A DNA stretch of 5,300 nt. It comes from DASRHK01 sp035650495 (GTDB lineage Bacteria > Pseudomonadota > Gammaproteobacteria > Nevskiales > Nevskiaceae). A program made the translations under genes and the position numbers. Positions within the stretch are counted from its first letter, which is position 1. Every line of letters begins with the position of its first letter. The stretch lies in NCBI GenBank assembly GCA_035650495.1, contig DASRHK010000116.1:1-5300 (forward strand), in the 5' to 3' direction. This document shows positions 1 to 5,142 of this stretch, piece by piece. The notes beneath the pieces are model-generated. The model searched no databases. It was not told the origin of the DNA and worked only from the letters and a program-made list of their open reading frames with translations.

Positions 1-59
1 GCAAGCCCGCCGCGAGCCAGAACGAAGCGGACGATCTCTTATCTAGTCTCGGTTTGTGA
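1..59 (+). CDS. cheZ: CheZ protein phosphatase, C-terminal end only (partial)
   Basis: Only the last 18 codons and the TGA stop (57-59) are in the window; the reading frame starts at base 3. The peptide ends S-Q-N-E-A-D-D-L-L-S-S-L-G-L. This closely resembles the C-terminal tail of CheZ, which in enterobacteria and Pseudomonas ends V-D-D-L-L-D-S-L-G-F. In the family this amphipathic tail docks on phosphorylated CheY, while the catalytic helical bundle, outside the window, dephosphorylates it. The position immediately before cheA matches the cheY-cheZ-cheA order of polar-flagellate gammaproteobacteria. Two oddities: the final residue is Leu (TTG) instead of the usual Phe, and the tail uses TTA and AGT codons that are uncommon in the rest of this GC-rich window. 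The call rests on a short peptide plus its location. Confidence 0.82.
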   Translation, partial: KPAASQNEADDLLSSLGL

Positions 60-81
60 GGGCTGCTGTCATCCTCTAGTC

Positions 82-1788
82 ATGGCCATCGACAGCCAGG
101 AAGACATCCGCGCCGATTTCCTGATCGAAGCCGGCGAGATCGTGCAGAAGCTCGGCAGCCAGCTCGTCGAGCTCGAGCAGCGCCCGGCCGATCGCGATCT
201 GCTCAACGCGATCTTCCGCGGCTTCCACACGATCAAGGGCGGCGCGGGCTTCCTGAAGCTCGACGGCATGGTCGAGCTCTGCCACATCGCCGAGGAAGTG
301 TTCAACGCGATGCGCAACGGCAAGATCGCCGCCGACGCGTCTCGCATCGACGCTGTGATGAAGGCTGTGAGCGTGCTCGAGGAATCGATGCAGGCGCTCA
401 CCGACAACCAGTCGCCGCCGTCGCCGACGCCGGATTTGCTGCAGGCGCTGCGCAACGCCGCGCAAGACAAGCCCGGCGCGCAAAGCAACACGATCACCGA
501 GGATGAGTTCGAGGCGCTGCTGGACGAGCTGCATGGTCCGGGCAAGACGCCGAAGAAAGTGGAGGAGCCGGTTGCAGCTGCGCCCGCGCCGCCACCGAAA
601 TCAGCGCCCGCATCGCCATCGACCCCCGTCGCCGAAACCACCGTCCGCGTCGACACCGCGCGGCTGGATCGCGTGATGAATCTCGTCGGCGAGCTCGTGC
701 TCGTGCGCAATCGCATGAAGCTCAGGCGCGGCAAGTCGCGCGACGAGGAGCTCGATCGCATGGTGGGACAGCTCGACCAGGTGACGAGCGGCCTGCAGAT
801 CACCGCGATGCAGCTGCGCATGCAGCCGGTCGGCAAGGTGTTCTCGCGATTCCCGAAGCTCGCGCGCGACGTCGCCCGCAGCCTCGGCAAGAAAGTCACG
901 CTGACGCTGTCCGGCGAGGACACCGATCTCGACAAGAATCTCGTCGAAGCGCTCGCCGATCCGCTGGTGCATCTCGTGCGCAACGCGATCGATCACGGCA
1001 TCGAGTCGCCCGAAGTGCGCGCCAAGCGCGGCAAGCCGGCGGAAGGCCACGTCGCGCTGACCGCCGCGCAGGAAGGCGATCACATCGTCATCACCGTGCG
1101 CGACGACGGCGCCGGGATGGATCCGGAAGTGCTGCGCCGCAAGGCGGTGGAGAAGGGCGTGCTCACGCGCGACGCCGCCGCGAAGCTCACGCCGAACCAA
1201 TGCCTCGAGCTGATCTTCGCCGCGGGCTTCTCGACCAAGAGCGAGGTGTCCGACATCTCCGGACGCGGCGTCGGCATGGACGTCGTGCGCAGCAAGATCA
1301 CCGATCTCAAGGGTTCGGTGACGATCGATTCCGCGCCGGGCGTGGGCTCGACGATCCGCATCGCGGTACCGCTGACGCTCGCGATCCTGCCGGCGCTGAT
1401 GGTCCGCTGCGGCAAGCGCGCGTATGCGATCGCGCTCGGCGCCGTGCAGGACGTGTTCGCGCTCGACGCTGCAAAAGTCGTTCGCGTCGAAGGGCGACCC
1501 GCGCTGCCGCGGGCCGGCAGCGTGCTGCGACTGGTATTTCTTGACCGCTGGCTCGGGCTTCCCGAGATGCGCGAAGCTCCAGTGCAGCCATTGGTCGTGC
1601 ACGTGCAGACCGAAGGCCGCGCGTTCGGGCTCGTCGTCGACGAGGTCCTCGGGCGCGAAGAGATCGTGGTCAAGCCGCTCGGCGCCATGCTGCAAGGCGT
1701 GCCGGGTTACAGCGGCGCGACCGTCACCGGCGACGGCGCAGTGGCATTGATTCTCGACATGTCCGGAGTCCTCAAGTCCAGCGTTTAG
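82..1788 (+). CDS. cheA: Chemotaxis histidine kinase CheA, P2-less
   Basis: This is the cytoplasmic kinase that autophosphorylates in response to receptor arrays and passes phosphate to CheY (and CheB). The 568 residues show a P1/HPt domain with phospho-acceptor H49 in F-H-T-I-K-G-G-A-G-F-L, then a Pro/Ala-rich linker (about 103-185). P3 dimerisation helices follow from about 186 (L-V-G-E-L-V-L-V-R-N). The ATPase domain has its N box at 293-306 (N301, H305), G1 at D341-D-G-A-G-M-D347 and G2 at G394-R-G-V-G-M-D400. A CheW-like P5 domain covers about 430-565. It is shorter than E. coli CheA (654 aa) because no P2 CheY/CheB-docking domain is visible. The linker instead holds a segment at 138-152 (I-T-E-D-E-F-E-A-L-L-D-E-L-H-G). 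ATG 82 starts just before P1, 22 bp after cheZ; no strong Shine-Dalgarno is seen there. All catalytic motifs look intact. Confidence 0.97.
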   Translation: MAIDSQEDIRADFLIEAGEIVQKLGSQLVELEQRPADRDLLNAIFRGFHTIKGGAGFLKLDGMVELCHIAEEVFNAMRNGKIAADASRIDAVMKAVSVLEESMQALTDNQSPPSPTPDLLQALRNAAQDKPGAQSNTITEDEFEALLDELHGPGKTPKKVEEPVAAAPAPPPKSAPASPSTPVAETTVRVDTARLDRVMNLVGELVLVRNRMKLRRGKSRDEELDRMVGQLDQVTSGLQITAMQLRMQPVGKVFSRFPKLARDVARSLGKKVTLTLSGEDTDLDKNLVEALADPLVHLVRNAIDHGIESPEVRAKRGKPAEGHVALTAAQEGDHIVITVRDDGAGMDPEVLRRKAVEKGVLTRDAAAKLTPNQCLELIFAAGFSTKSEVSDISGRGVGMDVVRSKITDLKGSVTIDSAPGVGSTIRIAVPLTLAILPALMVRCGKRAYAIALGAVQDVFALDAAKVVRVEGRPALPRAGSVLRLVFLDRWLGLPEMREAPVQPLVVHVQTEGRAFGLVVDEVLGREEIVVKPLGAMLQGVPGYSGATVTGDGAVALILDMSGVLKSSV

Positions 1789-1804
1789 CGGCCGTTAAAG
1801 CAGG

Positions 1805-1821
1805 GGGAGCGAAACGCTCCC
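1805..1821 (+). promoter_or_regulatory. Perfect 7-bp hairpin in the cheA-motC gap
   Basis: GGGAGCG at 1805-1811 and CGCTCCC at 1815-1821 are exact reverse complements around an AAA loop. The hairpin lies between the cheA stop (1788) and the motC start (1835). The purine run AGGGGGAG at 1802-1809, the best Shine-Dalgarno-like sequence before motC, lies mostly inside the 5' arm, and no T-run follows the 3' arm. It therefore does not look like a normal intrinsic terminator. A role in mRNA processing, stability or modulating motC translation is an inference; the inverted repeat itself is directly visible. Confidence 0.5.
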
Positions 1822-1834
1822 GGCGCCCGCGAAC

Positions 1835-2575
1835 ATGGACAAACTCACGATCACCGGCATCGTCCTCGCACTCATCGCGATCATCGGTGGCAGCATCCTG
1901 AAAGGCAGCGGCGTCTCCGCGCTGGTCAATCCGGCTGCGTTCGTGATCGTGCTGATCGGCACCTTCGCCGCGATCCTGGTGCACACGCCGATGGCGATCG
2001 TGCGTCACGCGATGAAGATCCTGCGCTGGGTGTTCCGCCCGCCGGCGCTCGATCCCGACGCGACGATCAAGAAGATCGTCGAGTGGAGCGGCAGCGCGCG
2101 CAAGCAGGGCCTGCTCTCGCTCGAGCCGATCGCCGCGAAGGAATCCGATCACTTCATCAAGAAGGGACTGCAGATGCTGGTCGACGGCGCCGAGCCCGAC
2201 ACCATCCGCACGATCCTCGAGGTCGAGGTGGCCAGCAAGGAGCATCACGACAACGCCGCGGCCAAGATGTGGGAGGGCATGGGCATCTACGCGCCCACGC
2301 TCGGCATCATCGGCGCGGTGCTCGGCCTGATGGCGGTGATGCAGAACCTCGCCGATCCCTCGAAGCTCGGCCACGGCATCGCGGCCGCGTTCGTCGCCAC
2401 CATCTACGGCATCGGCTCGGCCAACCTGTTCTTCCTGCCGGTGTCGGCGAAGCTCAAGGCGGTGATCAAGGCGCAGACCCAGGCGCGCGAGATGGTGGTC
2501 GAAGGCCTCATCGCCATCGCCAAGGGCGAGAACCCGCGCAACATCGAGTCCAAGCTCAAGGGCTATCTGCACTGA
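1835..2575 (+). CDS. motC: Flagellar stator protein MotC (MotA family)
   Basis: This inner-membrane stator subunit forms the proton channel with its MotB-type partner and pushes on the rotor protein FliG. The 246 residues match the usual length of MotC-type proteins. Predicted membrane segments lie at about 4-22, 33-51, 150-171 and 180-203, with a large cytoplasmic loop between the second and third. In the loop, R89 and E97 have the spacing of E. coli MotA R90 and E98, the charged residues that contact FliG. P154 (A-P-T-L-G-I-I-G-A-V-L-G) and P202 (F-F-L-P) correspond to the conserved channel prolines P173 and P222. The N-terminus M-D-K-L-T-I-T-G-I-V fits the family, and an in-frame TAA at 1796-1798 excludes a much longer start. 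The start codon has only a distant purine run, at 1802-1809. The stop shares its last base with the motD start. MotC is preferred over MotA because of the pairing with a MotD-like partner beside cheA. Confidence 0.93.
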   Translation: MDKLTITGIVLALIAIIGGSILKGSGVSALVNPAAFVIVLIGTFAAILVHTPMAIVRHAMKILRWVFRPPALDPDATIKKIVEWSGSARKQGLLSLEPIAAKESDHFIKKGLQMLVDGAEPDTIRTILEVEVASKEHHDNAAAKMWEGMGIYAPTLGIIGAVLGLMAVMQNLADPSKLGHGIAAAFVATIYGIGSANLFFLPVSAKLKAVIKAQTQAREMVVEGLIAIAKGENPRNIESKLKGYLH

Positions 2576-3441
2576 TGGCCAAGAAAGCGCACCACGAAGA
2601 GCACACCAATCACGAGGCGTGGGCGATCCCCTACGGCGATCTCGTCACCCTGCTGTTCGCGCTGTTCACCGTGATGTACGCCGTGTCGTCGGTGAACGAA
2701 GGCAAGTACCGCGTGCTGTCCGATTCGCTGGCGACGGCGTTCGGCGGGCCGCCGAAGTCGATGCGCCCGATCCAGCTCGGCCAGAAAGTGCAGCACGGCG
2801 CCGATGGCGCGCAGTACCTCAACATGAAGCCGGCGGAGCGGCCGCAGCCGCCGACGCTGCCGTTGAAGAACCTGCACGAGCCGCCGAAGGTCATCCAGAA
2901 GCAGATCCAGACGCTGATGCCTGCCGTGTCGGGCACCGGGCTCAACGCGAGCGAGAAGCAGAACGAAGCGCTCTCGCACATGGCCGGCGACATCGAGAGC
3001 GCGCTCTCCGGGTTGATCAAGGAAGACCTCGTCGTCGTGCGCAAGTCGGCGACCTGGGTGGAGATCGAGATCAAGACCGACATCCTGTTCGCCAGCGGAT
3101 CGGCGCAGCTCGCCGACGCCGCGCTCCCCGTGCTGCATCAGGTCGGCGGCATCCTGAAGCCGCTGCCGTACAAGATCCGCGTCGAAGGGCATACCGACAA
3201 CGTGCCGGTGCACAACGTGCAGTTCCCGTCGAACTGGGAGCTCTCCGGCGCGCGCGCCGCGAGCGTGGTGCGCGTGATGATGAGCGACATCGATCCGACA
3301 CGCATGACGGTGCAGGGCTACGGTGAGTTCCGTCCCGCATCGACCAATACCACCGCGGAAGGGCGCAATCGCAATCGCCGCGTGGTCATCGTGATCCTCG
3401 GCGGGAATGCCCCGGAGCGCACGGTGGAGAAGGCGCCATGA
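2575..3441 (+). CDS. motD: Flagellar stator protein MotD (MotB family, OmpA-like peptidoglycan anchor)
   Basis: This is the stator partner of MotC: a single-pass membrane protein that supplies the proton-binding Asp and anchors the stator to peptidoglycan. The 288 residues begin with a short His-rich cytoplasmic tail (H6, H7, H10, H13), followed by a membrane helix at about 17-38. D22, in P-Y-G-D-L-V-T-L-L-F, aligns with the essential D32 of E. coli MotB. A Pro-rich periplasmic linker spans about 58-125. The OmpA/MotB domain (about 160-275) shows G-H-T-D-N at 205-209, L-S-G-A-R-A at 223-228 and the G-R-N-R-N-R-R block at 263-269. The usual Y-A-D-F around the Asp reads Y-G-D-L here. The start is ATG 2575, sharing its A with the motC TGA, with AAGGG at 2558-2562 as a distant ribosome site. 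The same frame is open upstream to 2083, but that part is a shadow of motC. Confidence 0.94.
   Translation: MAKKAHHEEHTNHEAWAIPYGDLVTLLFALFTVMYAVSSVNEGKYRVLSDSLATAFGGPPKSMRPIQLGQKVQHGADGAQYLNMKPAERPQPPTLPLKNLHEPPKVIQKQIQTLMPAVSGTGLNASEKQNEALSHMAGDIESALSGLIKEDLVVVRKSATWVEIEIKTDILFASGSAQLADAALPVLHQVGGILKPLPYKIRVEGHTDNVPVHNVQFPSNWELSGARAASVVRVMMSDIDPTRMTVQGYGEFRPASTNTTAEGRNRNRRVVIVILGGNAPERTVEKAP
3426..3433 (+). promoter_or_regulatory. Ribosome binding site of cheW
   Basis: GGAGAAGG lies inside the end of motD, with the GGAG core 8 bases before ATG 3438. It supports that start, which overlaps the motD stop in an ATGA, and allows both coupled and independent initiation. Confidence 0.65.
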
Positions 3442-3983
3442 GCGCGGTCGTCGAAGGCCAGGAGCAGGTCGCGCCGGAGCGCGTGGAGCGCTGGGTGAGC
3501 TTCGAGCTCGACGGGCAGCTCTACGGGCTCGACGTGCTCGAAGTGCAGGAAGTGCTGCGCGTGCCAGACATCACCCCGACTGCCGGCGCGCCGGAGTGCG
3601 TGCTCGGCGTCATCAACTTGCGCGGCAACATCGTCACCGTCGTCGATCTCCGGCGGCGCTTCGATCTGCCGCCGGGACCGTCGAGCGCGGCGGCGCGCGT
3701 GATCATCCTCGACCTGAAGCCGCAGCAGGTCGGCGTGGCCGTCGATCGCGTCGGCGAGATCGTGGCGGTGACCGACACCGATCTCCAAGCGCCGCCGATG
3801 ATCACCTCCGAGGCGTCGCTGCCGGTGCGCAAGGTGCTCGCGCGCCAAGGCGCGCTGGTGTTCCAGATCGACAGCGCGCGCCTGCTCGAGCTGCCGGCGA
3901 CCGCCACGGATGGCGGAAGTGCGGCGAGAGGCAGGACGCCGAAGCCGCCGGCCGCGGAACAGGACTTGCACGCGCCGCACTGA
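3438..3983 (+). CDS. cheW: Chemotaxis coupling protein CheW
   Basis: CheW is the cytoplasmic adaptor that links CheA to chemoreceptors within the array. The 181 residues form a single CheW/SH3-like domain from about 17 to 153. The hallmark is C-V-L-G-V-I-N-L-R-G-N-I-V at 54-66, with R62 in the receptor/CheA-contacting N-L-R-G motif, followed by V-V-D-L-R-R-R-F. A polar Ala/Pro/Gly-rich tail of about 27 residues (from 154) makes it slightly longer than usual and looks disordered. The start at 3438 overlaps motD by four bases (ATGA) and has a good Shine-Dalgarno. In Pseudomonas a parA gene separates motD and cheW; here they are joined directly. It appears to be the last gene of the first unit, although no terminator is visible downstream. 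Confidence 0.95.
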   Translation: MSAVVEGQEQVAPERVERWVSFELDGQLYGLDVLEVQEVLRVPDITPTAGAPECVLGVINLRGNIVTVVDLRRRFDLPPGPSSAAARVIILDLKPQQVGVAVDRVGEIVAVTDTDLQAPPMITSEASLPVRKVLARQGALVFQIDSARLLELPATATDGGSAARGRTPKPPAAEQDLHAPH

Positions 3984-4003
3984 TCGATTCGCTCCGATGC
4001 CCC

Positions 4004-4030
4004 TCAAGTTTCAGCTTCCCGCGCCGATAA
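4004..4030 (+). promoter_or_regulatory. Sigma-28 (FliA) flagellar promoter
   Basis: TCAAGTTT at 4004-4011, exactly 11 bases of spacer, then GCCGATAA at 4023-4030. The established FliA consensus is TAAAGTTT-N11-GCCGATAA, so only the second base of the -35 half differs. Transcription would start around 4036-4038. The site lies in the only sizeable gap of the window, downstream of cheW and on the same strand as the STAS-cheY-receiver-kinase genes. It would give them late-class flagellar expression with a leader of about 64 bases before ATG 4101. The sequence match is directly visible; activity is inferred. Confidence 0.9.
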
Positions 4031-4034
4031 CCGT

Positions 4035-4047
4035 CACTGGCGCAGTG
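4035..4047. repeat. Short palindrome at the predicted transcription start
   Basis: CACTG at 4035-4039 and CAGTG at 4043-4047 are perfect inverted arms around GCG. The element sits 5 bases after the sigma-28 -10 box and overlaps the predicted start site, so it could be an operator or part of a 5' mRNA fold. Five-base arms occur by chance, and no known regulator site is recognised. Confidence 0.25.
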
Positions 4048-4068
4048 CCTTTGACGGAGAGTGCACCC

Positions 4069-4104
4069 ATGCCGAGCGACGTCCTTGCCGGAGTCGGTCG
4101 ATGA
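4069..4104 (+). CDS. Possible 11-residue leader ORF upstream of the STAS gene
   Basis: ATG 4069 is preceded by GGAG at 4056-4059 with a 9-base gap, a better arrangement than most real genes in this window. It encodes only M-P-S-D-V-L-A-G-V-G-R before TGA at 4102-4104. That stop overlaps the STAS start at 4101 in an ATGA, the same coupling seen between the true genes here. The peptide resembles nothing recognised and has no attenuator-like codon run. If translated, it would act as a coupling leader, not as a functional protein. An alternative is that the Shine-Dalgarno occurs by chance, since the STAS ATG has its own GGAG. Confidence 0.25.
   Translation: MPSDVLAGVGR
4090..4093 (+). promoter_or_regulatory. 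Ribosome binding site of the STAS gene
   Basis: GGAG lies 7 bases before ATG 4101. This good spacing fixes the STAS start there and not at an internal methionine. Confidence 0.6.
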
Positions 4105-4385
4105 CTGCGGAAGTGTTCGTGCTGCCCGCGCTCCTCGGCATGGAGCAGGCGGCGTCGCTCAAGCAGGACCTCGTTTCGCTCGCTGCGATGTCCGGCGCGA
4201 TCGAGCTCGACGGCAGCGCCGTCCAGCAGATCGCCACCGCGCCGCTGCAATTGCTCGCCGCCTTCGCGCGCGAGCGCCAGTCCCGCGCGGCGCCGATGCG
4301 CTGGCGCGGCGTCTCCGATCCTCTTCACAGCGCGGCAACGACGCTCGGCGTCACCGACGCGCTTCAGTTGCAGGCACGCACATGA
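4101..4385 (+). CDS. Small STAS-domain protein of the chemotaxis operon
   Basis: The 94 residues form a stand-alone STAS domain (the MlaB/SpoIIAA anti-anti-sigma fold). The core I-E-L-D-G-S-A-V-Q-Q-I-A-T-A-P-L-Q-L-L at 34-52 is the diagnostic strand-turn-helix. In SpoIIAA-type proteins this loop carries a phosphorylated Ser after an Asp. Here the equivalent Asp is A45 and the acceptor position is T46, so regulation by phosphorylation is possible but not assured. Small STAS proteins commonly precede a cheY of this class in beta- and gammaproteobacterial chemotaxis clusters, where their exact role is poorly defined; a scaffolding or partner-switching role is an inference. The gene is the first behind the sigma-28 promoter, has a good GGAG ribosome site, and overlaps cheY by ATGA. 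No signal peptide or membrane segment is seen, so it should be cytoplasmic. Confidence 0.82.
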   Translation: MTAEVFVLPALLGMEQAASLKQDLVSLAAMSGAIELDGSAVQQIATAPLQLLAAFARERQSRAAPMRWRGVSDPLHSAATTLGVTDALQLQART

Positions 4386-4744
4386 CCCGCATCCTCGCCG
4401 TCGACGACTCGCCGTCCATGCGCCAGATGGTTTCGTTCACCCTCAAGCAGGCCGGCTTCGACGTCACCGAAGCCGAGGACGGCGCCAAGGGGCTCGAGGC
4501 CGCGCAGAAGGAGCAGTTCAACCTGGTGCTCGCCGACGTCAACATGCCGAACATGGACGGGCTGTCGATGATCCGCGCGCTGCGCGGCCTGTCCGGCTAC
4601 AAGTTCACGCCGATGCTGATGCTCACCACCGAGGCCGGCACCGACAAGAAGCAGGAAGGCAAGGCCGCCGGCGCGACCGGCTGGATCGTGAAGCCCTTCA
4701 ACCCCGAGCAGTTGATCGCCACCATCAAGCGGGTGCTCGGGTAA
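4382..4744 (+). CDS. cheY: Chemotaxis response regulator CheY
   Basis: This single-domain receiver has 120 residues and no output domain. Phosphorylated CheY-type proteins bind the flagellar switch or act as phosphate sinks. The acidic pair is D8-D9, the phospho-acceptor is D52 in L-A-D-V-N-M-P-N-M-D-G, the switch Thr is T82 in L-M-L-T-T-E-A, and the conserved Lys is K104 in G-W-I-V-K-P-F. The position of E. coli Tyr106 is W101. The S-P-S-M-R-Q-M-V start and G-A-T-G-W-I-V-K-P-F end are typical of the cheY class that accompanies STAS and CheA genes, and differ from the cheY next to cheZ. The genuine N-terminus is M-T-R-I-L-A-V-D-D at 4382, overlapping the STAS stop. The frame is open further upstream, but that part is a shadow. 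A second copy relative to the cheY expected upstream of cheZ is therefore likely. Confidence 0.94.
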   Translation: MTRILAVDDSPSMRQMVSFTLKQAGFDVTEAEDGAKGLEAAQKEQFNLVLADVNMPNMDGLSMIRALRGLSGYKFTPMLMLTTEAGTDKKQEGKAAGATGWIVKPFNPEQLIATIKRVLG

Positions 4745-4749
4745 TCGCG

Positions 4750-5142
4750 ATGCGCAACGTCCTCGTCGTCGACGATTGCGGAATCATGCGCGACGTGCTC
4801 GGCATGACGCTGCGCCGCGCGGGCTTCAACGTGCTGCCGGCATCGGGCGGGCGCTCGGCGCTGGAGATCGCGCGCAGCCGCCGCCTCGATGCGGTGCTCG
4901 CGGACGTCAACATGCCGGAGATGGACGGTCTCGCGATGCTGCGCGACCTGCGGCAGATGCCGCAGCACATCGCCACGCCGGTGATTGTGCTGTCCTCGCA
5001 CGACGATCCCGCCCGCCGCGAGGAAGGCTTGCGGCTCGGCGCGACCACCTGGCTCACCAAGCCGTTCACGCCCGAAGCGATCGTGCGCGTGCTGCGCGCG
5101 CTCACGATGCGCGCGACGGAAATGCAGGCGGCAGTTTCATGA
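4750..5142 (+). CDS. Second CheY-like single-domain response regulator
   Basis: The 130 residues form one receiver domain plus a short polar tail from about 118, with no DNA-binding or enzymatic output. Key residues are D8-D9, phospho-acceptor D52 in L-A-D-V-N-M-P-E-M-D-G, S82 (Ser in place of the usual switch Thr), W101 and K104 in W-L-T-K-P-F. It aligns without gaps to the preceding CheY over 120 positions with 48 identities (about 40%, counted by hand), so the pair may be an old tandem duplication. It differs in C10-G-I replacing S-P-S after the acidic pair, and in the beta4-alpha4 loop (L-S-S-H-D-D in place of L-T-T-E-A-G), which usually sets partner specificity. It lies 5 bp after cheY and overlaps the kinase gene by ATGA, which suggests it is the kinase's partner. 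There is only a weak ribosome site. Confidence 0.88.
   Translation: MRNVLVVDDCGIMRDVLGMTLRRAGFNVLPASGGRSALEIARSRRLDAVLADVNMPEMDGLAMLRDLRQMPQHIATPVIVLSSHDDPARREEGLRLGATTWLTKPFTPEAIVRVLRALTMRATEMQAAVS

Noticed and set aside
601..1695. Long minus-strand open frame (364 codons) opposite cheA
   Set aside because: It is a shadow of cheA: long antisense frames are expected in GC-rich genes with strong third-position bias. The translation is low-complexity Arg/His/Ala-rich, while the + strand encodes an intact CheA.
1805..1821. Hairpin considered as an intrinsic terminator after cheA
   Set aside because: There is no T-run after the 3' arm; it is followed by a GC-rich sequence and the motC start within 14 bases.
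1795..1822. Possible sigma-28 promoter before motC (TAAAG at 1796-1800)
   Set aside because: Eleven bases beyond the -35-like piece the sequence is CGCTCCCG, with no resemblance to GCCGATAA.
1772..2572. Minus-strand open frame (266 codons) opposite motC
   Set aside because: It covers motC almost exactly and its translation is His/Arg/Asp-rich with no recognisable domain. It is the mirror of a real stator gene.
2083..2574. Apparent 164-codon N-terminal extension of motD
   Set aside because: The MotB-family N-terminus and its membrane helix start at ATG 2575. The upstream part is a shifted reading of motC, with an Arg/Gly-rich sequence.
3984..4003. Terminator after cheW
   Set aside because: No stem-loop with a T-run is visible between the cheW stop and the promoter, so read-through from the first unit remains possible.
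3910..4104. 64-codon open frame spanning the cheW end and the gap before the STAS gene
   Set aside because: The first part is an out-of-frame reading of cheW and the middle reads through the sigma-28 promoter. Only its last 11 codons have a credible ribosome site, and these are listed separately as a possible leader.
4061..4381. Upstream extension of the cheY frame from GTG 4061
   Set aside because: It is an Arg/Ala-rich shadow of the STAS gene. The receiver domain begins at M-T-R-I-L-A-V-D-D, at ATG 4382.
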